Below are positions 43,500 to 49,568 of a stretch of DNA of 64,000 nucleotides, piece by piece. Every line of letters begins with the position of its first letter. Positions within the stretch are counted from its first letter, which is position 1. The notes under the pieces are model-generated. The model had not been told where the DNA came from. It worked only from the letters and a program-made list of their open reading frames with translations, and ran no database searches. The position numbers and the translations under genes were made by a program. Location of the stretch: contig JAJHOH010000001.1 of the NCBI GenBank assembly GCA_021651055.1, positions 682,001-746,000 on the forward strand. Direction: 5' to 3'. This stretch comes from Candidatus Manganitrophus morganii. Lineage in GTDB: Bacteria; Nitrospirota; Nitrospiria; SBBL01; Manganitrophaceae.

Positions 43500-44843
43500 T
43501 CAATCTAAATTCTCCTCAGCGGAAGCGCTCGGGATGAACAAAAGATAAAGATCGTTCAGGTGGGTTCGCGTCGGACCGGTTCGGATCAGATCCCCGAGCG
43601 CATCAAAGAAGGGATACGCGTCGTTCTCAGCCAGCGCCATCCGAGGGTCCATCCCCTTCCGTGTCGCCCGCTGCACCGTCTCCCCGGTGGCGACCGCCCC
43701 CGCCGCGTCGGTGGGCCCGTCGGTCCCGTCCGTCGAGAACGCCGCCGCCGTGATCCCTCGCGTTCCGGCCAGCGAAAGAGCGGCGGAAAGCGCAAACTCC
43801 TGACACCGGCCTCCCTTCCCATTGCCTCGGACAGTCACCGTTGTTTCACCCCCGGCAATGAAGCAAACCGGTTTTCCCTTTCGACGAGATTGGATCTCCT
43901 TGGCCAGCGCAACAAGGACCTTGGCGACTTCGCGTGACTCCCCTTCAAGGACACTTGTGAGAATGTGAGGATGAAATCCCATCCGCCTCAATTGCCGGGC
44001 CGCTTCGTTCACAGCCGCTTTGCCGTTTCCGATCAGAATGTTTTCAATCCAACGGCCGAGCCGCTTCGGCGTTTCGGGCCGCTCCCCCCGCACTCCTTCC
44101 TCTAAGGCGAGCCGGACGGAGGAATCGATCTTTTCCCAAAGACGATACCGTTTCAAGATCTCGATTCCATCGTTGAAAGTCGTCGGATCGCGCACGGTCG
44201 GACCGGAGGCGATGACATCGAGCCGGTCTCCAACCACATCGGAGAGGATGAAATTGACCATCCGGGCGTTGCCGACCGCTCGGGCAAGTTGACCTCCTTT
44301 GATTTGCGAGAGATGCTTCCGAACGGTATTGATCTCGCCGATCACCGCACCGGAGCGCAAGAGGAGATCGGTCACCTGCTGCTTGGATTCGAGAGAAATC
44401 CCGGAAATCGGCAACGGGAGAAGAGCGGATCCTCCACCCGACCAGAGACCGATGACGAGATCGCCCCGGTTTGCGCGACTCAGCAGCGCGAGGATCTCCC
44501 TGGCCCCCGCCTCCCCTGCTCTATCGGGAATCGGATGGCCGGCCTCGATGATGCGAATCCGCCGACAGGGAAGACCGTATCCGTATTTCGTGATGACGAT
44601 CCCATCGGTGATTGCATCTCCCAAAAGCCGTTCCAATGCTTCGGCCATGCGGGCCGATCCCTTCCCGGCCCCGATGACATAGATGGAACAATCGGGGTTG
44701 AGACGATAGGAGCGGCTGTCCCATTCGATGGTTCCTTTTCGAACACGAATTTTCTTTTGAAGAAGCGCTCCTGGATCGAGCGCATCGAGGAGCGGAAGGA
44801 TGATCTGTTTGAGGTATTTCTTTCCCGAAGGAGGAGGGCTCAT
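43500..44843 (-). CDS. Glycerate 2-kinase (MOFRL family, GckA/TtuD type)
   Basis: 447 aa. The N-terminal DUF4147 domain has YVIGAGKGSARMAEALERLLG (about 54-74), the VIEAGHPIPD-like run, and LLLRSGAVIGEINTVRKHLSQIKGGQLARA (about 168-197). The C-terminal MOFRL domain has CFIAGGETTVTVRGNGKGGRCQEFALSAAL (about 332-361) and AFSTDGTDGPTDAAGA. It phosphorylates D-glycerate to 2-phosphoglycerate, linking C2/C3 acid metabolism to glycolysis. It is downstream of transaldolase on the same strand, separated by palindromic repeats. Confidence 0.92.
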   Translation of the reverse strand: MSPPPSGKKYLKQIILPLLDALDPGALLQKKIRVRKGTIEWDSRSYRLNPDCSIYVIGAGKGSARMAEALERLLGDAITDGIVITKYGYGLPCRRIRIIEAGHPIPDRAGEAGAREILALLSRANRGDLVIGLWSGGGSALLPLPISGISLESKQQVTDLLLRSGAVIGEINTVRKHLSQIKGGQLARAVGNARMVNFILSDVVGDRLDVIASGPTVRDPTTFNDGIEILKRYRLWEKIDSSVRLALEEGVRGERPETPKRLGRWIENILIGNGKAAVNEAARQLRRMGFHPHILTSVLEGESREVAKVLVALAKEIQSRRKGKPVCFIAGGETTVTVRGNGKGGRCQEFALSAALSLAGTRGITAAAFSTDGTDGPTDAAGAVATGETVQRATRKGMDPRMALAENDAYPFFDALGDLIRTGPTRTHLNDLYLLFIPSASAEENLD

Positions 44844-44880
44844 GAATCAGGACGGAAAAAGGAAAGGTTGCGGACGACAC

Positions 44881-44902
44881 GGGCAGGCCCCTGTGCCTGC
44901 CC
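44881..44902. repeat. Inverted repeat in transaldolase-glycerate kinase gap
   Basis: GGGCAGGC, loop CCCTGT, then GCCTGCCC: an 8-bp perfect stem. It is one of two hairpins in this 123-bp gap. Confidence 0.7.
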
Positions 44903-44927
44903 TGTTTCTCAAAGTCAATAAAGGAAA

Positions 44928-44953
44928 GGGCCGCCACGGGGGGGCGCCCCTAC
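44928..44953. repeat. REP-like element (GTAGGGGCG end)
   Basis: On the minus strand it begins GTAGGGGCGCCCC and ends GTGGCGGCCC, an imperfect palindrome of the same class as 31307-31334. It lies 14 bp after the transaldolase stop codon. Confidence 0.55.
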
Positions 44954-44966
44954 AAATATATTAATC

Positions 44967-45611
44967 CTACCCCTTCGTTTTTTCCCAATCGGCAAGGAAC
45001 TTGGCCAGGCCGATGTCGGTGAGCGGGTGTTTGAGAAGCTGCTGTATAACGGCGAAAGGCATGGTGGCGACATGGGCTCCGATCTGGGCCGCCTCGATCA
45101 CATGGATCGGATTTCGAATGCTGGCGACCAGGACCTCGGTCTTAAAATTGTAATTCGAAAAAATCGTGACGATCTGATCGATCAGGTCCATGCCGACCTG
45201 GCCGACGTCGTCGAGCCGGCCGATGAAGGGGCTGACGTACGTGGCGCCGGCCTTTGCAGCCAAAAGCGCCTGGGCCGGAGAGAAAATGAGGGTGACATTG
45301 ACGCGGATCTCTTCTTTTGAAAAGCGACGGGTCGCCTTCAAACCATTCGCCGTCATCGGCACTTTCACCACGACGTTCTTGTGGATCTTTGCAAGGGAGC
45401 GCCCTTCTTCGATCATCCCCTCTTCGTCCGTCGCGACCACTTCCGCGGAAATCGGGCCGTCGACGATTTGGCAGATCTCTTCGATCAGCTTCCTGAAATC
45501 CTTCTTCTCTTTTGCAACCAGGGAAGGATTTGTGGTGATGCCGTCAATCAATCCCAGCGCAACAGACTCTTTAATCTCGGAAATGTTGGCGGAATCCAAA
45601 AAGAATTTCAT
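44967..45611 (-). CDS. tal: Transaldolase, short TalC/MipB type
   Basis: 214 aa, the short transaldolase/fructose-6-phosphate aldolase subfamily. [35 protein letters not shown] (about 1-35), [14 protein letters not shown] with the Schiff-base Lys, [33 protein letters not shown] and [23 protein letters not shown] are intact. It transfers dihydroxyacetone units in the non-oxidative pentose phosphate pathway. AAGGAG precedes the ATG. It starts 10 bp after the TPR lipoprotein gene. Confidence 0.95.
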   Translation of the reverse strand: MKFFLDSANISEIKESVALGLIDGITTNPSLVAKEKKDFRKLIEEICQIVDGPISAEVVATDEEGMIEEGRSLAKIHKNVVVKVPMTANGLKATRRFSKEEIRVNVTLIFSPAQALLAAKAGATYVSPFIGRLDDVGQVGMDLIDQIVTIFSNYNFKTEVLVASIRNPIHVIEAAQIGAHVATMPFAVIQQLLKHPLTDIGLAKFLADWEKTKG

Positions 45612-45621
45612 ACAACGCTCC

Positions 45622-46284
45622 TTATTTCGGTTGAGCCGCGGAGGGGGTCGGCTGACTGCCGGTTTGTTTTAACTCGCTGATCTTCTTCTTCAGCTCTTGC
45701 GAAAGGGGATCGTTCGGCTTGAGCTGAACCAGCTTTTCCCAGGCCGCCGTCGCTTTCTCGGCGTCATTTTTATCGTTCAGAAGGATGATTCCGGAATTAT
45801 ATAGCGCGACTTCATGTTTCGGATCGGACTTTAATACCTTGTTCAACTCTTCCAATGCCTGATCGGTTTCGCCGAGACTCCGGTAAGAGGACGCAAGATC
45901 GGTCCGAACGTGGGTGTTGTTGGGATCAACCTCAAGCGCTTTCTGATAGAATTCTTTCGCTTTTTCAAAGCGCTGGATGTCATAATTCGCGTTCCCCATG
46001 AAGACGAGCGCTTCGATATCTTTTGGATCTTTCTCAAGGCGCGCCTTGTATTCGGCCAGCTTCTGCATGAAGGGGACCGGAGCGCCCGATCCATGAGGCG
46101 ACTCCGCGGAGGCTGAGGAGGACGCGGCCTCTCCGACAGGGGCGGGGGCGGAGGGAACCGGGGGAGGGGCGGGGGCACCGGCTCCGACATTCTCGGCCAT
46201 CCCATCTTGTTTTTGGCAGCCGACGAAAGAAAGGGAGGCAAATAATAAGAGGAAGAAAACCATCCACTTTGTGAAATAAAACAT
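45622..46284 (-). CDS. TPR-repeat lipoprotein
   Basis: 220 aa from ATG 46284 with AAGGGGG upstream. The signal is [23 protein letters not shown]; the lipobox SFVGC gives a lipidated Cys23. A low-complexity Pro/Ala/Ser linker (about 32-70) leads to about three TPR repeats ([92 protein letters not shown]). It is probably a scaffold at an envelope membrane. It is first in an operon with transaldolase, an association that says little about its role. Confidence 0.9.
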   Translation of the reverse strand: MFYFTKWMVFFLLLFASLSFVGCQKQDGMAENVGAGAPAPPPVPSAPAPVGEAASSSASAESPHGSGAPVPFMQKLAEYKARLEKDPKDIEALVFMGNANYDIQRFEKAKEFYQKALEVDPNNTHVRTDLASSYRSLGETDQALEELNKVLKSDPKHEVALYNSGIILLNDKNDAEKATAAWEKLVQLKPNDPLSQELKKKISELKQTGSQPTPSAAQPK

Positions 46285-46309
46285 AAAAAACCCCCTTAAA
46301 AGACGCCCC

Positions 46310-46338
46310 ATATTAACCGATCACCCCTCCCCTGTCAA
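46310..46338 (-). promoter_or_regulatory. Sigma70 promoter for the TPR lipoprotein-transaldolase operon
   Basis: On the minus strand, TTGACA (46338-46333), a 17-base spacer and TAATAT (46315-46310), 25 bases before the start codon. Confidence 0.62.
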
Positions 46339-46474
46339 CAAGATTGAAGCCGCGCGCGCTCCCTCTCTCGGTCGGGAAGAAATCTCCGCCGTAGAAAGGG
46401 TTCACCCCGCTTCGCTCCCGTTGGAAAAGCGTCTAACCTCAGGCAGAACCGTAGGAAACGGTCGGGAAGAGGCA

Positions 46475-46504
46475 TTGACACAAATCGTTAAAAGTTGCCA
46501 AAAT
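46475..46504 (+). promoter_or_regulatory. Probable sigma70 promoter for the FmdB-eRF1-like-DUF362 operon
   Basis: TTGACA (46475-46480), an 18-base spacer and CAAAAT (46499-46504), 47 bases before the small zinc-ribbon gene. The -35 is perfect and the -10 weak, which suggests help from an activator. Confidence 0.45.
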
Positions 46505-46551
46505 AAGTCGAACCCATTTGTTAATGTCCTGCTCAGAAGGAGGCATCGATC

Positions 46552-46716
46552 ATGATCTATGAATATCAATGTCGAAAATGTCAGGAGGTCTTCAGCGTAC
46601 AGATGTCGCTCGCCGAACACGACAGGGGCGATCTCATCTGTCCCCGTTGCCAAAGCCGGGACGTCGACCAACGAATGACCGGATTTTTTGCTCAAACCCC
46701 CCGAAAGGCCGCTTGA
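46552..46716 (+). CDS. FmdB-type zinc-ribbon small protein
   Basis: 54 aa, starting at ATG 46552 behind AAGGAGG. MIYEYQCRKCQEVFSVQMSL has the FmdB/CxxC_CxxC_SSSS opening (I-Y-E-Y-x-C-x-x-C). A second pair CPRC completes a four-cysteine zinc site, and RMTGFFAQTP follows. Such proteins are of unknown function; the name comes from a regulator of formamidase genes. It is 17 bp before the eRF1-like gene and clearly in the same operon. Confidence 0.88.
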   Translation: MIYEYQCRKCQEVFSVQMSLAEHDRGDLICPRCQSRDVDQRMTGFFAQTPRKAA

Positions 46717-46733
46717 TTTCGAAAGGAGTGATC

Positions 46734-48017
46734 ATGATCTCATGGAAAGACGTAAAAGAGCTGCTCGCTTATGAAAACGGAAATACATGGGTCAGCACCC
46801 TCAGCCTGAACATCGACGGCCGCCGTTTTCCAAAACGGAAGGAATTCATGGTCGTCCTGAAAAACCTTTTGAAGCAGACGCGGACCGACTTGGAATCGAA
46901 GACGCTCGCCCCGGAAGTGCGGCAATCGATCGAAGAAGATTTGGAAAAAATGGAAGGATACCTCGGCGATCGGTTCGAGCGGAATCATCACCGGGGGGTG
47001 CTGATTTACTCCTGCTCCCAAAAAGGTCTCTGGCTTCCGCTCGCTTTTCCGGTTCCTCTCCGATCGAAGCTGGTTGTCCTTCCGCACCCTTATACCCTTC
47101 CCCTCACCGCCCTCCTCGATCAATATCCGAAATATGCAGTCGTCCTTGTCAGCCAGGAGCGGGCCCGCATTTTTGAAGTTTACCTGGGAGAAATCACCGA
47201 GCACTCTGAAATTTACGACGAGATCCCCGGGAAGGTGCACGATCCTTCCAGCAAGGAATACAAGTCGATGGAAGAGTACGGTCTCGCGGAACGGCGGATT
47301 GAGCGGCGGGGGAGAAGATCGGACAGTCCCGTCGGAGGTGGAAATTCAGAAAGCGGCGTCTACGGACTGGCCGAAAGGAAAATCGAGCGCCACGTTGGAA
47401 GCCACGTCCGGCACCACTTCAAACGGATCGCCGACATCACTTCCACTTATTTTCGGGATCATCACTTCGATTGGCTCATCGTCGGTGGCCAAGAGGAAAA
47501 CCGATCCGGGTTCGAGGAGACGCTCCATCACGATTTAAAGGAGCGGATCATCGGCCGGATCAAATCCGACCCGAAGCTCTCCCTTCCCGAAGTTTATGAA
47601 GAAACGCTGAGACTGATTCAAGAGGTCGAATGGAGCCAGAAGGATCAACTGGTCAAACAGATCGCCGAGGCGAACCAGCCGTATGGGCTGGGGGTCTTCG
47701 GTGTGGGGCCGACCCTGCACGCGTTGGGACAAGGGGCGGTCCAGACCCTGGTCGTTCAGGAAGGGGTCGACTTGGCCGGTGCGCGTTGTCCCTCTTGCGG
47801 GCATCTGAATATGGGCGATTCGGCTTGTCCCGAATGCGGAAGCCCGACCGATCCTGTAGCCGATCTGGTGGAGGAAACGATCGAGCAGGCAATCTCGCAG
47901 AGCGCTCAGATCGCCTATGTGCCCCGCCACCCGCTTCTCGAACAATCGGGAGGGATGGGAGCCCTTCTTCGGTATCAGCCGGCAAAAAACACCAACCTCG
48001 CCAAGGGAGCCGCCTGA
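46734..48017 (+). CDS. Bacterial eRF1-like (baeRF/Vms1-like) protein with C-terminal zinc ribbon
   Basis: 427 aa from ATG 46734, preceded by AAAGGAG; an in-frame extension to 46569 crosses the FmdB gene. The opening VKELLAYENGNTWVSTLSLNIDGR, the middle YAVVLVSQERARIFEVYLGEI (about 135-155) and HVRHHFKRIADITSTYFRDHHFDWLIVGGQEE match bacterial eRF1 domain 2-3 proteins. A GLAERxIERR-type segment occurs twice (about 184-193 and 209-218), a small internal duplication. The C-terminus adds a CPSCGH...CPECG zinc ribbon (about 360-382). The GGQ tripeptide (about 252) is in the wrong place for peptidyl-tRNA hydrolysis. A ribosome-rescue or stress role is inferred. Confidence 0.8.
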   Translation: MISWKDVKELLAYENGNTWVSTLSLNIDGRRFPKRKEFMVVLKNLLKQTRTDLESKTLAPEVRQSIEEDLEKMEGYLGDRFERNHHRGVLIYSCSQKGLWLPLAFPVPLRSKLVVLPHPYTLPLTALLDQYPKYAVVLVSQERARIFEVYLGEITEHSEIYDEIPGKVHDPSSKEYKSMEEYGLAERRIERRGRRSDSPVGGGNSESGVYGLAERKIERHVGSHVRHHFKRIADITSTYFRDHHFDWLIVGGQEENRSGFEETLHHDLKERIIGRIKSDPKLSLPEVYEETLRLIQEVEWSQKDQLVKQIAEANQPYGLGVFGVGPTLHALGQGAVQTLVVQEGVDLAGARCPSCGHLNMGDSACPECGSPTDPVADLVEETIEQAISQSAQIAYVPRHPLLEQSGGMGALLRYQPAKNTNLAKGAA

Positions 48018-48044
48018 GGGGATGATCATTATGGAGGAAGACCG

Positions 48045-48935
48045 ATGGCGACCGTCGCACTGACGCAGCATTCGAAGATCCGGCAGGCCGTTGAAGAGGC
48101 GCTGGGCTTCCTACCGGTGGAGGAGCTTTTCAAGAACAAGATCGTCGCGATCCATCCCAACGACACCTGGGCGAGCAAGGACGACACCTCCGGGGTGACA
48201 CAGCCGGATACCCTTGAAGCGGTCATCCAGTTCGTGAAGCCTTTTCAGCCGAGGGAGCTGATCGTCTCCGGCGGCGCCGGGGCCGCGGAGACGGATGAAG
48301 TCTTCCGGGTCACCGGAATGAAGCAAGTGGTCGAACGGGAGCAGGTCCGATACGTCGATCACAACAAGCCCCCCTTCGCGACCGTTCCCCTCGATTACGG
48401 ACCGATGCGGGAGGTCGTCGTCCACGAGGGGGTGCTCCGCTACGAAACGGTCGTTTCCCTCAGCCAGTTGAAGGTCCACTCTCAGTCGGTGATCGTCGGC
48501 GCCGTCAAGAACATCGCCATGAGCTGGCCCGCCGCCGACTACTACGGCCATCCGAGAATGGCCGATCAGTACGGCCGGAGCGGGATGGTCGAGGACAAAA
48601 ACGGATTTATCGTCGGGATGCTGAAGCGCTTTCCCCCTCACCTGGGGATTGTCACGGGACACCCGGCGATGATCGCCACCGGCCCGACCGGCGGGATCGC
48701 CGTCGAGACCGGATTGGTCGTCGCCGGACGCGACCCGGTTTCCGTCGATACGGTTTGCGCCTCGCTCCTCGGATTCTCGACGATGGGGGTCGAATACCTC
48801 CGGCAGGCAACGAAGCTCGGGCTGGGGGAAGGAGATCTCTCCCGGATCGAAATCAAGGGGGTCCGCCTCGATGAGGCGATGCGGGTCTTTAATGAACGGG
48901 CCTACGGCGTGCGCAAAGCGCTCAAATCGGCTTGA
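48045..48935 (+). CDS. DUF362 family protein
   Basis: 296 aa. The pattern KNKIVAIHPNDTWASKDDTSGVTQPDTLEAVIQFVKPFQPRELIVSGG (about 30-77), then SLSQLKVHSQSVIVGAVKNIAM and VVAGRDPVSVDTVCASLLGFSTMGVEYL (about 228-255), is that of DUF362. There is no ferredoxin domain, unlike longer members. The function is unknown; related proteins occur with iron-sulfur or nucleoside metabolism. It starts 27 bp after the eRF1-like gene behind GGAGG and ends the operon. Confidence 0.87.
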   Translation: MATVALTQHSKIRQAVEEALGFLPVEELFKNKIVAIHPNDTWASKDDTSGVTQPDTLEAVIQFVKPFQPRELIVSGGAGAAETDEVFRVTGMKQVVEREQVRYVDHNKPPFATVPLDYGPMREVVVHEGVLRYETVVSLSQLKVHSQSVIVGAVKNIAMSWPAADYYGHPRMADQYGRSGMVEDKNGFIVGMLKRFPPHLGIVTGHPAMIATGPTGGIAVETGLVVAGRDPVSVDTVCASLLGFSTMGVEYLRQATKLGLGEGDLSRIEIKGVRLDEAMRVFNERAYGVRKALKSA

Positions 48936-48947
48936 AGAAGCGCTGCG

Positions 48948-49160
48948 CTACGCGCGCTTTCGCCGCTCCACCTGCGAGAGAGGCGCCTCCCGATTCTGCC
49001 GAGGCACCGAAAATCCGATCACGCCGGTGATGATGATCAGCATGACGCCGATCACCTCGCTGTTCCAAAATTCGGCCGTATCGTACCTATAGCTGAAGAG
49101 AAACGGCGAGACGATCAACCAGGCCCCGACGATCAGATTGACATAAATGAGCACCTTCAC
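48948..49160 (-). CDS. Small SPW-repeat-like membrane protein
   Basis: 70 aa from GTG 49160 behind GAGGAT; a longer open frame to 49259 overlaps the previous gene and lacks a site. Two membrane helices are seen: LIYVNLIVGAWLIVSPFLF (about 3-21) and VIGVMLIIITGVIGFSV (about 36-52). NLIVGAWLIVSPFLF is the SPW-repeat form. The C-terminus is basic (VERRKRA). It is the last gene of the cbb3 oxidase cluster, 23 bp after it, and may help oxidase assembly; that is inference. Confidence 0.7.
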   Translation of the reverse strand: MKVLIYVNLIVGAWLIVSPFLFSYRYDTAEFWNSEVIGVMLIIITGVIGFSVPRQNREAPLSQVERRKRA

Positions 49161-49183
49161 ATCGATATCCTCTTCTATCGCCT

Positions 49184-49393
49184 CTACTCGCCGGACCAGT
49201 ATCGGATGATATAGTAAATCGCCCAGACAACGAGAGAGACATAAACGACCTTCAACCAAAACGGAACAATACCGGCCCGCTCCACGATCCCCGAGGCGTA
49301 CTCGTAATCTTGGTGGAGATGCGAATCCTTTTCCAGGCCGACCTTCTCCATCAGCCGGTGACGATCTTCTTCATGCTCTTTTTTCGGTTCCAT
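49184..49393 (-). CDS. Small cbb3 oxidase subunit-like protein (CcoQ / CcoP N-terminal type, no haem)
   Basis: 69 aa from ATG 49393 with GAGGGAG. The N-terminal 28 residues are hydrophilic and charged (MEPKKEHEEDRHRLMEKVGL), then one membrane helix IVPFWLKVVYVSLVVWAIYYII (about 42-63). HDxx/GIxExx-like residues before the helix resemble the anchor of CcoP, but no CxxCH is present. Because the cytochrome domains of CcoP are fused to the CcoN-CcoO protein here, this may be the detached anchor or a CcoQ stabiliser. It overlaps ccoS by 23 bp. Confidence 0.65.
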   Translation of the reverse strand: MEPKKEHEEDRHRLMEKVGLEKDSHLHQDYEYASGIVERAGIVPFWLKVVYVSLVVWAIYYIIRYWSGE

Positions 49394-49547
49394 CGGCTCC
49401 CTCTTCGGATACCTCATTCTCGAGCATTCGCCGGGCGGTCTCTTCCGTTTCGCGGAACTGCCCGTCGCGGATGGCCCAAAGAAAAACAAACCAGGCGGCC
49501 AGCGAGACCAGCATCCCGACCAGATAATTGATCCAGGTGATTTCCAT
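49371..49547 (-). CDS. ccoS: cbb3 oxidase assembly protein CcoS
   Basis: 58 aa from ATG 49547. A single membrane helix INYLVGMLVSLAAWFVFLWAI (about 6-26) is followed directly by RDGQFRETEETARRMLEN, the CcoS signature (W-A-x-x-x-G-Q-F-x-D/E-x-E). CcoS, with the copper ATPase CcoI, is needed for haem and copper insertion into CcoN. It lies 21 bp after the fused oxidase gene and overlaps the next small gene. CcoG, CcoH and CcoI are not in the window. Confidence 0.85.
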   Translation of the reverse strand: MEITWINYLVGMLVSLAAWFVFLWAIRDGQFRETEETARRMLENEVSEEGADGTEKRA

Positions 49548-49568
49548 CCGACACCCCGACAGAGCGGG

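Noticed and set aside
47470-47500. GGQ tripeptide in the eRF1-like protein as a peptide-release motif
   Set aside because: It falls in the strand before the domain 3-like region (VGGQEE) rather than in the domain 2 GGQ loop, where family members carry similar GG sequences; no claim of peptidyl-tRNA hydrolysis is justified.
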